Of a DNA stretch of 56,579 bases, positions 21,584 through 33,795 are shown piece by piece. The translations under genes and the position numbers were made by a program. Positions within the stretch are counted from its first letter, which is position 1. Every line of letters starts with the position of its first letter. Source of the stretch: Rhizoclosmatium globosum (Eukaryota > Chytridiomycota > Chytridiomycetes > Chytridiales > Chytriomycetaceae); contig MCGO01000234.1 of the NCBI GenBank assembly GCA_002104985.1, positions 1 through 56,579 on the forward strand, written 5' to 3'. The notes below the pieces were generated by a model that searched no databases, was not told the DNA's origin, and saw nothing but the letters and a program-made list of their open reading frames with translations.

Positions 21584-21650
21584 GGAAAAATCTGTTTTGT
21601 GAGAGATGGTGAGAGATGGAAGAGATGGGAGAGATGAAACAGATTTTTCC
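21584..21650. repeat. Subterminal inverted repeat, copy 2
   Basis: Same 14-bp arms as in copy 1, at 21584-21597 and 21637-21650. Confidence 0.75.
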
Positions 21651-21708
21651 GTAGAACACAATCTGATTGGCCAGCGTCAGCAGACAAACAAGAAGACCCG
21701 TCAGCACC

Positions 21709-24700
21709 ATGAGCCCCCCACCAACGCGGCTTCACACTCCAGACGAAGTTCTCGCGGAGGCAGCGGCAGCCGGAGAGCCCGAGCCGGATGTGTTCGAGGA
21801 AACTGAAGAGGCACTCGAAGCCGAAAGCGCAGATATTGACCGCCTCAACGGCTACGCAGTCGCAGGCGTCGAACTGGCACAAAACGACGAGGTCCAACAA
21901 CCTCCTCCTAAGCGAGGAAACAACGCCTTCTTCAATCCGAACCCAGGTTATGTGCCAGCAACTTCTCAAGGGCGGTTGTCCTGGGCCTCTCGCGAACAAA
22001 TGGAATTCGCGGAATATGTCGCTAAGCGAGTCACAACTCTTGGTAAGAGTCTGGTGGCAAAGGTATGCATCAATAACATCATAATGATCATTTTCTGAAC
22101 TCAAACCACAGCGAGACTGGACTTACGAAGTAGACGGACCATACCCAACTACTGGTCGATCGGGAGAGAAACTGATGAACTTGAGGGAACCAAAGTTCGT
22201 CAATTACAGCTACAAGAAAGTTGTATTCTATGCACCATTGGAACAATTTGCCGAAGTAAGATTCCTCTCCCTCCATCATCCTGCACGAATCTAATTTATA
22301 TCAAGGATTGCACTGGCGTCAAGTGTCCAGATTGTGGGAAGACAGGCACCTGGAATAAGGATGGGCTGTCCAACAACTTTCGAAGCGCATTTGGCGCGTC
22401 TGACCGTGAAATGGTCTTTTGCCAAAAATACGTCTGCGCGAAGCCAAATCAAGGCTGTGGGAAAAAGTTTTTGTCTTGGAACGCAAGGTTTCTGGCAGCA
22501 CTGCCTGACAACGCTCGCAACGGTGGGTCTACAATGTGTCTTTGTCCTGTAACTTACGCATACACTTAGATTTTCCTTATCATACGAACACGGAAAATCA
22601 GGACAATAATACTGCCATGTTCGTAGAAAAAGATGTCATGGATAAAGTCCTTGCTGAACACCACCAAATTGGATATACTGGACTTTATAAATCATTTCGC
22701 CGTGCCTACTTCAGCAATTTTCTTCTAAAGCTAGTTCGCTATACATCTGACTTGAAGGCTTATAAGTCGCGTGCCATTGTGCCCCCGGGAACGAAGAAAC
22801 AATCAACGCTCCAGTTTGGTCTGGCAACATTCGCTGCTCCCATTACGGAAGACCGCCCACTCATTGACGAGAATATTCCTACACTTCGGGATTATTGTAT
22901 CAATCCGCATTGTTATAATGGTGGATGGCCAACGTACTCATTTCTGCGAGATGTCATCTTCAAACAACATTCAAGAATCATTCAGCCTATATGTGACCGA
23001 GTTCAAAGGAATGTTGTTGGAAAGACACTAGCTTTTGACGTTCACAAAAAGATTACAAAGTACGCGCAAGCTGGCGGGCAGCAGGTATTCAGTGGGTTGG
23101 GTGCTACAATGACGACGACCAAAGAAGTACCTGCTTGGGGACTGTTGGCTCGAGAAGCGGAGAGCGACATCGCAGAAATGATTGGCGATTACCCTCAAAG
23201 ATTGAAAGAAAACAATATCGACGTCACTGCTATCTTCCTTGATAACTGCTGTCAATTTGCTCGAATATTTCGAGACATTTTTGGCAATGAAAATCTCGAC
23301 GTTTTCTTGGACCGAGCGCATATAATGTTTCGATATTCTGACCTGGTGGCCAAGGATCATCCACTGCGAGAACAATTCATACGAGAGCTGATACAATGCT
23401 TTACGTACAAGGTTTGTTACTTTCATTTCACACTTATTGGATAGATGGTCTGACGTTTGATAACATTGATAACAAAACAGGAGTTTGTTCCACCTGATAT
23501 GCGGTTTCCTGTTAAATCAAACAAATCCCGAAACTTTGTCACTCGATCATTTGAAGTACCTGAAATCGAGGAAAAATTAGCAAGCTTCATTGAAAAGCAA
23601 TCAAAATACATCCCACCCCTCTTCGACTCTACCGCTGTTACCGTTGTGCACGAAAATCAGTTGGTTCATATACGTAAAGGATGCACTTTATTTGGAGCCA
23701 GGAGTCGCAATGATGAATATTGTATTCCTCGAGCTGGAGGTGGTTTTCTTGCGCCTCAAGGCACGTCTTCGTTGGAGGGTATGTTTCGCTGGCTCATGGC
23801 GTGGAATATGAAAGTTCCAGTGGGTCCCGGTACAACCATCATGCGGCTTGAATTGGCGTTTCTCAATGTCAATATCACGTCTGGATCACAAATTCGCGGT
23901 GACAAGTTCCTTCAGCAACCTGGTGGGGCTTCCATTTGTTTTGATCTAATTGAGTATGTTCTTGACGGTCAAAGGACCAATTACCCCTCTCATGCTGCGA
24001 GCTTTCCTGTGTGGCCAGGCAAATTCGGAACCCCTCTCCTGAAAGTATCACCATCTTTGGATTCTCGAAACATCGAGTTACTAGGTACTGGTGTGATTCC
24101 AGAAGTTGTTCTTGCGTTGGCTCCGGTTAGTGCTATCCCTCGCGCATTACCTGAGAGATTTCCTGTTACGGAGTTTACGAGTGACGACGTACAATTTCAA
24201 GGTATGCTACTTGTGTCTTAATAATGGAGTCATAATAATGAAGTTTCCAGAACGAGAAGTGACTGCATCTGCAGAGAGTACCCAAGCGCAATTTGGTGAT
24301 TCAGATCGTCCACTACTTTGTCACCGTACGTCGGCAACGTCTTTTCTTGATCTTAACAATATCGACCATATCCTACGAACCGGATTGAGTACAAGTGAAA
24401 AAGCTCTGGCTGATACGTTAATCAGCCTCACAAAACTCTCGTCCAAGTCCAATGATTTGGCGTTTCAACGATCTTTCATACTCTGGAATGCAAACAGCGA
24501 CATAATTGATTCCGTTGACGTGAAGCTCTTGGCGCATTGGTCTGTTTTGAAGGCAATTGTGAAAGACCGAGAAAAGGCTGCTGCATATCGAGCTTCCACT
24601 GGAAACCAATCTATGAGGCAACATGTGACCGAATCTTCATCACAGCTTGTCACCACCCACTCAACCGTTCCATTTCCTACTCCTCAGTTTGCTCCATATG

Positions 24701-25172
24701 TTTCCTTCCCGTTTCCCGCACAACATCCACTGTTGCAAAATCCGAATATTTCCAACTTGCCTTTCAATCAATATCCGTATGATTTCTCGAATCAGTTACT
24801 GGATCCCCCACGAACGATTGCTACACCTCGCGTAATTGAATCGCTCCCTATAAACGTGCGAAAGAAACCAACGTGTAAACGTTGCTCAAAACAAACTTCC
24901 GGGCATAGTCAATCGTTTTGTGCTGATGGTGTTCGGGCAGTTGATGCTTCTGTGTACTCATTTGGTGGAACTTATGATTCGCAGTGGTTTGGTAAGTCAA
25001 TGTACCTCACATTCTCACTGCTTATTCGAATACAGAAACCGTTTACTTCCCATTTCTTTTTAAATTCGGGAGAGACGCGCAGCTGGTTCCACAATGTTTG
25101 AGGGTGCTCCAAGATAGACAACCGCAGGTGTATTCACAGCTTTCAAAGAGCCATGTCAATACCTTTCTTTAG
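21709..25172 (+). CDS. DDE/RNase H-fold-like transposase, copy 2
   Basis: Identical gene structure to copy 1. Exons: 21709-22062, 22112-22255, 22306-22522, 22570-23411, 23481-24201, 24251-24991, 25036-25172. All candidate catalytic residues and zinc motifs are present, so both copies can encode full proteins. The promoter would lie in the first 149 bp of the copy, directly downstream of copy 1. Confidence 0.72.
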
Positions 25173-25590
25173 CCTTTAATTTTTGAAATAAACTTGTTTC
25201 GTATCATAATCTTGGATGAATATATGGTTTTGATGTTTGACGTGAAACCCGGATGCGAATGATTCAGGAATCAAGCACGATTCCCTTCTTTCACTTTCGG
25301 AGATTTGTTTGTGTATATTTGAAGATAGCTTCTGTAAAGTTTCATCTGAACATCACGTATCTCTGTTGTGTGGTATAAGTTGTACAGATTTCACATCCCA
25401 TGAAGCTTTTTTTTTACGACAATCAAAGTTATTCGAAATCATTCAATTAGTGTACTGAAGAAAGGATTTCGCTTTCTGTTGTTCCGTTCGAATTCGAGAG
25501 AACGGGAAAGTTCAACCACAAAACATCTCTTCGCTTGTAGCATGAGACTTATGTATCCAACACCACCCAAAATCTAAATTTGTGACTTGA

Positions 25591-26034
25591 ATACATTTTT
25601 TTAGCTTGAATTGCTGTTTTGGTGCAATTGACTCTATAATCCAGCCTTATCCTTGTTTGACGCAACACCAGTTCGACGAACCAATATACACTCTAAACAC
25701 ACAAAACCCAGCGCGAACTAATGAAACAACTTTTAATAACTTCATTCGAAATGTTGGAATGCCTTTGATCAAGCTTGCACTCTGTAGACTATTTTCTTCT
25801 GATGACACAAAACGTGTTTTGACTTCGAATAATTGCGTGGATAGATCGTCTATATCAAATAAAATTGATATACATGGATATAAACGACTCTTACTGTTTC
25901 AAAGCTGTTCAGATGAGTGTGTTTGTTATTTCGGGTTCTATGTTAGAATATTAAAATACAATGCGCTCATTCCATCGTTAGTAAATAATCTCATAAATCG
26001 TTCGAGATGTATGCATTTGACAGAACGTCAATAG
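25591..26034 (+). CDS. Uncertain ORF in the transposon, copy 2
   Basis: Same open stretch as at 19117-19560, with the same acceptor-like TTTTTTTAG and no clear start codon or motif. Confidence 0.2.
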   Translation: MHFFSLNCCFGAIDSIIQPYPCLTQHQFDEPIYTLNTQNPARTNETTFNNFIRNVGMPLIKLALCRLFSSDDTKRVLTSNNCVDRSSISNKIDIHGYKRLLLFQSCSDECVCYFGFYVRILKYNALIPSLVNNLINRSRCMHLTERQ

Positions 26035-26053
26035 TATTAGCAGGAGATTCAGT

Positions 26054-26085
26054 GATTCGTGTTGGTTTCGATTCGTGTTGGTTTC
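26054..26085. repeat. Perfect 16-bp tandem duplication, copy 2
   Basis: Copy of the direct repeat at 19580-19611, in the region between the two genes. Confidence 0.7.
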
Positions 26086-26558
26086 AAGGATATTCCGCGA
26101 TACCAACTATATAGTATAGAGAAGCAAATAAACCTTTATTGATGAGGAAACTTAAGGAAGGAAAGGGATGAAGAGGCAGTAGTTGAATAGCTTTTAATAT
26201 TAGGCTATTCGCCAATGGGGTACGCGCATTGTGGGCTTAAGAGTTTACGACCTTACGACCTAAGAATGTGTTCATAAGACTCTCAAACGATCTTTGTTTC
26301 AAAGTGTAAAGAAAGTGTGGCTGTCATTCTTGTTTTGACTTCATCTTGCGTTGAAGAACATGAAACACTCAAACTGACGATGAGGGGCCGTCATAACAAG
26401 TTCGATCTCGTTTGATGTTACATCAAATAGTATAATATCTCCTCGCATTTGTTATAAGTGAGGGAATTAATAAAGGAGGAAGGAAGGCTTCTTTCTTTCA
26501 TCTTCTGGAAAAAGTCCAGCCTTTGTAAATCCATCCAGCTTCACGACGCCTCTCGGAA

Positions 26559-27819
26559 ATGAAAGTCAAGAACAAGTAAGTTCTTTGATTGAGCTGATAT
26601 GCTTTACTTATCTGGGTTTAAAAAGATCTCGAGGGCAGCGCAAACAAAGCCGATTCGCCCAAGTCTCTGACTATACCTCTATCAATAAAACACCCGCCGA
26701 GCTCGCTTTGAGCATTAAAGCTGTCTTTGCTTCCTTATCCAAGACTGGGCTCGACAGTCCTCCATCAACAACAACGAAGAAGTTGCGTTTTGTCATTTAC
26801 ACGCGTCAGTCAGCCCAAACGGCTCCGACCTCTCTCGGAAGCTCCATATCACAGCAAATTAAAATGATAAAAGAAATTTTGGAGGAGGCTGGCTTTGAAT
26901 ATCATCACGAGTATTTCAGTGACATTGCTTCTGGAGCCAACAAAGACCGTACCGGATTGAAACAAGCTATCGAAACTGTGGAGAACAACGAATCCGTTGA
27001 TGGCTTAGTAGTTCATACATTGTGTCGACTCTCACGGAACGCGTTGCATGCTGTAGTATTGGTGGACGACCTCGTTTGTAAAGGAAAGCATTTCTTGGAA
27101 GCTATCAACTTTGGGACCAGGCTCTTTGGACCATCCATTCCCGTGGAAATCGCGGTATTATTTTGTTGTTAATATTTTCGTGCCTAAATACTTTTGATTC
27201 CATAGCAAGCTCGTTGGATACCATTTTTGAATCAGGCGGTAGCGGTTCAGTTTGAACGCCAGATTTCACAAACGAGATCTCGTGCGAGTGCTTTGAGCCG
27301 TAAACAGGATGATAAAGTTGTTTCCAAGGTCTCTGCCTTTGGTTGGAAGTTTGTTGGCAACAATGCTGAGGGTGCAAGACTCACAAGTCATGATATTAGC
27401 GAAATATACCGTCGCGGTGCATTGAAGTCATCAATCAAAGTGGTGGTGTGTCAGGAGGAAATGGACCAGGCGCTGTGGGCTATTGATGTTTGTCAAGAAC
27501 ACTATTTGGTTGAACAAACTGTTCCAAAACCGGCTGCCATATACGATTATGCTGTGAAAAAGAACATTTATAAACGAACACGGTCATTGGCACCAGGTAT
27601 CTCTTTCTTCCTTTGCTGCTTCCTTGGTTTGCTGTTCTCATCACCAACATAGAAACTCGACCACAACAAATTCGCAACTTCTCGCACAATATTAAGAGCT
27701 TTATTAAGCAATCAGTACTTCGAAAAGAGTTTCAGGGTCTGTTGGACCGATCGGTTAATTCACTACGTTCCAAAATCGAGAGTATCGATTTATTCCCCAA
27801 AACCAAGACGAGTAAATAA
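26559..27819 (+). CDS. Serine recombinase, copy 2
   Basis: Exons 26559-26575, 26626-27154, 27206-27596 and 27653-27819, coding for the same 367 residues as copy 1 with the catalytic serine and arginine motifs intact. It lies in the half of the dimer next to the methyltransferase gene. Confidence 0.85.
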
Positions 27820-28029
27820 GCGGGGATTTATGCATTGAAGTTGTACAAGTGGTTTGGTCAGGTTTAGTCATGAGTCTGATTCTTGGTGTTTTCTCCCAAC
27901 TATCTTTCTAAATTATAATCTGATTTCTAGCTCATTACTTTGCAGTTTTATAGGTTCTCATTAGCGCAGGAAAGGCCACCTCACCGAGCGTTTTTCGCCG
28001 ATTTGACCTCCCCGATTGCCAAAAAAATC

Positions 28030-28037
28030 AGCAAAAT
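28030..28037. repeat. 8-bp target-site duplication, right of transposon dimer
   Basis: AGCAAAAT, identical to 15078-15085. The predicted empty site is the left flank, one AGCAAAAT, then CACCCC. Confidence 0.85.
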
Positions 28038-28059
28038 CACCCCAAAACTGTGCGCCAAA

Positions 28060-28893
28060 ATGGCAATGCGATTTGACACACCCCGCAACCTCCAATGGTT
28101 TTGTACACAGACAGGACTATCCGAGACTGCTGCCATTGAGCGACTCACGACAGCTCGAGAAAAGACCCGGGAAACCCTCCACGTTTACAAGTGCGTTGAA
28201 GAGCTGATGTTTGGGACTCCACGCGCAGACTCGCATCCAGCATATGAAACTATCAAGCATCAGTTTTCGAATCCTTCTTTTACTGTGCTCGAACTCGGCT
28301 GCTGCTATGGGACTGATGCTCGAAAGATGATTAGTGATGGCCTTGCTTCAAGCAACCTTACCATTTCAGACCTACACTCAGCCTACTTTGACATTGGTGA
28401 AACCGTTCTGTTTGCTGGCTGTCCACCAGTGACAGCAACCAAGGTGTGGGGCGACTTAGCCGTTTCTGTTTCTAATACCGATGTTGTGGCTACCAACAAC
28501 CTCCAATCCGCATTTAATGCTGTATCTGCTCAAGCTATTTTGCATGTCTTTACGTTCCAGCAATCTTCCGACTTCCTTGCCCAGATTCATCGTTGCCTTA
28601 AGCCAAACGGTATTCTCTTTGGTACCTGTGTTGCAGCCGTCTCGCTAGACTCTACTCCAGCAGTCTCACGAGAATGGGGAGTTATCCCAACAAAAGGACT
28701 TGAAAATAGAACCGAAGGAACGCGTCGTTACTTGCATTCACGGGACTCGCTTACAAAGCTTTTGACTGGCCTGGGATTCACAAACGTTGTTGTTGAAGAA
28801 GAAAAGTGGCAAGGATCTTCAGCTCAACACCAAGTGGGTGAATTTGATCAAGGTGGGCCAATTGGATGGCTCCTATTTTCTGCATCCAAATAA
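28060..28893 (+). CDS. Class I SAM-dependent methyltransferase
   Basis: A single exon of 277 codons. Motif I is VLELGCCYGTDARKM, followed by an acidic loop TISDLHSAYFDIG that fits the SAM ribose-binding strand; a later LKPNGILFGTC fits motif III. The cysteine-containing ELGCCYGTDARKM form is common in fungal small-molecule methyltransferases, but the substrate cannot be told. The open frame continues upstream into the transposon, but the ATG at 28060 (MAMRFDTPRNLQWF) is the natural start because upstream codons belong to the inserted element. The transposon dimer ends 22 bp before this ATG, so the original promoter has been displaced by 13 kb. The stop is 42 bp from the SF3B3 stop (tail-to-tail). 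Confidence 0.8.
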   Translation: MAMRFDTPRNLQWFCTQTGLSETAAIERLTTAREKTRETLHVYKCVEELMFGTPRADSHPAYETIKHQFSNPSFTVLELGCCYGTDARKMISDGLASSNLTISDLHSAYFDIGETVLFAGCPPVTATKVWGDLAVSVSNTDVVATNNLQSAFNAVSAQAILHVFTFQQSSDFLAQIHRCLKPNGILFGTCVAAVSLDSTPAVSREWGVIPTKGLENRTEGTRRYLHSRDSLTKLLTGLGFTNVVVEEEKWQGSSAQHQVGEFDQGGPIGWLLFSASK

Positions 28894-28935
28894 AACACGA
28901 AGATTGGTTATATTCCAAAACGAAACAAACATAAT

Positions 28936-31900
28936 TTAAAAAGCGACGCGGTTCTTCAAATCCTCCATCTTTTTGGACAACTCTCCAACGCTTCTGTCCA
29001 AATCCTCAGCGATTCCTCGTCGTTTCTCGATGGGAATCAAGTTGAAGCATTCACACAAATCTCCATCAACAACATTCTTGACCGGGAAGTACGATCCACG
29101 GAATGCAATATGGTCGCGACCACAAAGTGGTGGCGCAGTTTGTCGCATATGCATTTCCAGAGATTGGAAAAAGTCCACGTCCTCTTTTGATACAAACGGA
29201 ATGAGGATTCCGATACGCCCCAAGAGCGTTGTGTAGAGAATCACTTCGCGGCCTCCAGCCACAAGACTCGTCTTATGGATCGAAGTCACAGTCTCGCCCA
29301 CATGGAATTCTGCAAGGCGTTGAAGCTAGAGTGAAAGGTTAAAAAATTCAATTTAGACCATGGTAAATCCTGACCTTGTGAGGAGCTCCTTGCAAGAAGC
29401 CCTTCTCATAAGCCAACTTGTTCCCGGATGGATCATCGTCAACCTCTTCAGAGACATCCGCCGCCAGTCTTCCAATAGAAATGTTTCCAAATTTATCACC
29501 ACTTGCCACAGTATCGTAATCCAACATGACAGAGCATGTATTCCACCTGTTGGTCACCTCGTCCGCAAATACAATAATACGATTCTCCAAAGGCAAAAAC
29601 ATAGCATAATGAACTGCTTCTTGAACATCAGAGACAATAATACGGTTGCCTTGAGTGTGAATGGACGTAATGACATTGGGGAAGATTTTGGCTTCACACT
29701 TTCGCAAGAACTTTTTCTTTCCAATGTCATAAATTCGAAGCACTTTTCCCATTCCGACAAGCATACGACCTTGGAAAGCGCAAAGAGCATTCGGAATATC
29801 TTCAAGGGGAGTCTAGGTAATGCATTTAGACATTCTAACACCAAAAAATCAACTAACCATATGCATGAACTCTAATGTTGAACCTCCTTCAGCAATACGA
29901 TAAGCACGAAGGAATCCTTTCTTGCAACTTCTCGGAATAAGCTTTGTATTCTGACCTCCACCAACAACAGCAATGGTTTCGCCAGGAAGATTGTTTGGGA
30001 ACGTACACATGGCAATTCTTTGTTGAAATGTCAACCGACGCTGATAGACGGTGTAAAAAGAAACTTACGAAAACGCTGCCTCGTTATCATCCAAATCAAT
30101 CACTGAAGTAGAATCCAATGACAATGGATTAATCAGTCTTACACAAGATCCCCACTTTCCGGCATCAGCACGGGGAAGACCAAATTGCTCTGGTGGCAAT
30201 TCCTGAAATTCTCCTTCGCCACTTTCTTCCATTTCACTCATCTGTGTACAGTTAGGATACATTTCCCATGCAAAATCGCAAAAGTTTACCTTTTGCTCCA
30301 TGAGCTTCTGCTTCTCAGATGGACACAAAGTATGATGGTCTGACTCGATGACAACAAACGTGTTTGTTGGTGGATGATGAGCAAATCGCCGAGGCGTGTA
30401 CTTCAAAGGCACGATAGATTGGTTAAAGACGTTTCCAAGTTTTTCCACGAGCAAGATTCTGATAGAAAAGGTTGTTCATTCGTAAGCTTTGAAAAATCTA
30501 ACAAACCTTAGTGTATTTCCAGCGATGGATACTATACCTTCCGGGCACTGATCCGAACAGAAACTTGTTCCGTACTCTAAGGTCTCGTAACACAATGGAA
30601 TCAATTTCGTTCTTGACTGCAAAGTATAGCTCAACCAAGGTCGACTTGATAATGCCAATAAAGCGGGTTGTCCTTGAATCTTGATCTTGAAAAGCTTTGG
30701 AGCTCGGGGACCCAAAAACCTCATCCGTGTGTCACTCAGCGTTCCTGTTACAGTGTCCAATGTTGCACGAAGAAGGACTCCATTTGCCATTCCAATATTT
30801 AAGTATGTAGTTCCAACATTCGTTCCTGTATCCGCCATTTCAATAATGCAGAGGGATTCTGCTGATGCACTCAAAGCTTGAACAGCTAAAGATCCCAAAC
30901 AATTGTCTGGATCCAAAGAAATAATTCTAACAGTGTTATCAGCGCAGCCAACCGCCTAAACCAAATTAGATGGAGAATATTGAAAACTTGACACATTACC
31001 AAATACTTGGATCTAACGCGACCTTCCGGAATGGGCCCAATACTGAGCGACAATACTGAAGCTGAAGTTTCTTTACGATCTTGGTATTCATTCAACTGCC
31101 CACTTCCGTCAAGCTCAAAGTAAACCAATTCGTTACTCGACAATGCCACCACAACCTATTGAATGCCGCGTCAGAAAAAGTCGTTCAAATATTAAAAATG
31201 TGCGCACCTGTTTTTGATTGCAAGCAGCTCTGATGATAGATTTGTTGGAAGGTGCTTTCCATTCACTCACACGGCGATCTGCACGAATATGACGAATACC
31301 CAATGGGTATACTTGAACCAAAGCGTCATCTCCCAATTGACCCACAGCAAGAGTAGGCGTCGAGTCCAAAAATCCGGTGTCTGTTCGTTCTTCCACAGTT
31401 TCACCAATAGATAACACCAAAGTAGCATTCACGAACGATACCACGATGTAAGAATCGAACTCGTCTATGAAGTGTTTAAGATGAGTGCCATACTGCTTCT
31501 TCGACTCTGCAAACCTTTTGAGCTTAATTTAACAGTCCACACAGCGTTTGGATTTCCTGGCAATTCGGAAACGGCAATTTCGGTTGCTTCCAGTCCATGT
31601 CTCAACATTCTGAAAGAGCTTCTAGCTCCACGACCACATAAAGTATAGATCTGTGGTGTATCTTCATCCCGCAAATTCATGACTTTGGCGTCAATTAACG
31701 GCATCATTGAGTCCATTTCATCCACAACCGTCAAATTTCGGAGACCACGCGGTCTGAATACGACAAGATCAGCATCAGGAGGAATTAATGAGGATTCGTA
31801 TTCGGGTTGGTCTTCGTCATCATCTCCAAGACTGTCGACGCGATATAAATAGCTGAAAACGACTAAGTTAGTATCAAATGGCACATAATTTAACTAAGTT

Positions 31901-33184
31901 AAAACTCAACTGATTTCCGAATTCACTGGCAACAAACAATAATCCATTCTTGAACAAGACCATTCCGCTGGAAACGGGAATGGTATCAAAGTATTTGAGA
32001 CGAATGTTGGTTACACCGCCAATAGACTTGTCAGCACCCACATCAAAGTCGAGAGTAACTTTGAAAATGTCTCCGTCTTCGGTTTGCAGCAAGACGAAGA
32101 ATCCCTTTTTTAGCTTGTGCACGACACTGGACACAACAATAACACCAGTTCTTGAGGTTTCTTCTCCAGCAGCAGCGACAGATTGTAATGGATCAAGACG
32201 GGCAGGAATCATCATGCGACATTCAGGGTAATCAGGATGTTTCCATGTGATATAGTTTTCAGAGCAAACAAGAACACCACTGGGACCATCTGCACCACCA
32301 GGAATGGCAACCAGCATATTACTGCTGCGATCAATTGTGTCACTCCACTTTCGTACAACATGGTTCAATCCAAGGTCCAATTCATAGTAAGTTACAACCT
32401 GCACACCTTTTTGTTGAGCTTATCTATAAAATAAACAGAAGGATTCACCTTCTCGACAGCCTCAAACGCAGCATCGGATGGGTCTTGGTCAGATTCAGTG
32501 AAATCCACTTCAATAGCTGCAAATACAGGATTTTCATACCCGACATCCACACCCACAAGATGATAGCATATTGTGTTTGCTTTATGAGCTTCGAGAGGAG
32601 ACGATATTGTGAGTTGTGTGGTTGCGTTTCTGTTAAGGATGTACACAAGCTTTTGTTTTTCAATTGCACCTATAGCAGAGGTGAGCTGACACTGAACGCC
32701 GAATTATAAAAAAGAGAGATATTTACCGATACAAACGGCACGGCCTTTAGGGTCCGTCGCCAAGTATTGACCTGGCACAACTCTGCGGTACCCGCTCTTT
32801 CCGTAGGTTTCCTGGTGCACCTTGTCAAACACGTTCTTTGCGGGATTGTATTCGAGGATAACGATGCGACCGGAGTCTGAGCCGACGATGATGTAGTCTG
32901 TTTAGCTGTTAGTTAGTTGCGCAGTCTTTTCACAGATGAATCATTGAATGTTGGGCACCTTTTGAAGCGCCAGTCAAACGAAAAGCGGCCAGCGACCGAA
33001 TGATTCCAAAGACATCGTGGGCGAGAAGCACGTGGGCCTTTCCAGTTGCGGCGTCGACGCGCAACAGTTCGAGCGACGAATTGCGGGCCACGGCGACTTC
33101 CTGCGCCTTTGTCCCGCTGAAGTTGCCAAGCACGGCGTGCGACACATTCGTTGGACTCTGGAGCGTTGTGTTGAAGAGGAACAT
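28936..33184 (-). CDS. SF3B3: Splicing factor 3B subunit 3 (SF3B3/SAP130/Rse1)
   Basis: Core component of the SF3b part of the U2 snRNP, a WD40-like triple beta-propeller related to DDB1 and CPSF160. The start [11 protein letters not shown] with [15 protein letters not shown] and [15 protein letters not shown] matches the family N-terminus. The interior carries [21 protein letters not shown] and the C-terminus [23 protein letters not shown] and [11 protein letters not shown] with [12 protein letters not shown]. The CPSF-A-type C-terminal domain is intact. About a dozen short introns break the gene (for example around 30050, 30460, 31150, 31455, 31905 and 32905). The span fits the usual length of about 1200 residues. 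It ends at 28936. Confidence 0.93.
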
Positions 33185-33675
33185 TGCGTGTGTTCAGTTG
33201 GTGTTCAGTGACAGCGTAACTCTCTTTTTGCCAAAATAAAACAACTATCTCAAAAAACGAACATGTAGAACATTGCGCTGCGAGCCCTATTCCGCCTAAT
33301 TGAACATTATTGCATCCCTCTAATACTCCTGCCACCTCTTTTGGAAGCGTCTGATGTAGGGCTGATGCTATTGGCGACAAGTAACATGGAACTACTTGCA
33401 AGGAATCCATACATCCTCCGCGCCTGCAAATTGTAATTAAGTTTAACTAAAAATACGCGCATGCAAAACCTGTGATCTGTTTCCAGTGCCGTCACTCGCT
33501 TTTCAAGTGCATCACCTGAAATCCTAATCCCGTCCATTGAAGTATCCAACGAGAAACCGCATATTAAACAGTGACGAGAATATGTGCAAGTTACAATAGA
33601 TCGTAGTTTGCTTGAACTGTGGTTGTTGTTATGGTCCTGAGTGCCGTTGAAGCCCAAGCTGTTTCAGTGCTTACC

Positions 33676-33795
33676 ACACAGGACACAATTCGCTGCTCGT
33701 CGCCTCCAACTTCTCGGAAACAAAATGATCGCCTTTCCTTCTCTTTCGGTCGTCTCTCTCGTGTCTCTCGTCTCTTCCTTCCATCCTTTTTCGTT
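33676..33795 (+). repeat. Duplicated leader, copy in front of the NRAMP gene
   Basis: ACACAGGACACAATTCGCTG and about 100 bp after it are repeated, diverged, at 35706-35816 before the cyclophilin gene. Both copies keep an ATG that starts a similar short peptide (MI-A/T-FPS) and the TTCCATCCTTTTT tract. Confidence 0.75.

Larger units (their letters stand above)
21560..28029 (+). mobile_element. Two-gene DNA transposon, copy 2
   Basis: Direct repeat of copy 1 at an offset of 6474 bp. Every open frame is preserved with the same length, and no base difference was noticed in the stretches compared. Its right end is followed by the second AGCAAAAT and then the methyltransferase gene. Confidence 0.85.

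Noticed and set aside
15086..28029. Tandem copies as a simple assembly duplication
   Set aside because: Not fully excluded, but the 4-bp spacer CAAA at the junction and the 8-bp duplication exactly at the outer ends are not what a mis-joined read overlap would produce.
15086..28029. Crypton- or Starship-like element
   Set aside because: Those use tyrosine recombinases. The recombinase here has serine-recombinase motifs (YTRQS and HTLCRLSRN), and the target duplication is 8 bp.
27940..28059. N-terminal extension of the methyltransferase into the transposon
   Set aside because: The same sequence occurs at the end of copy 1, where no methyltransferase follows, so it belongs to the element. The ATG at 28060 gives a normal start.
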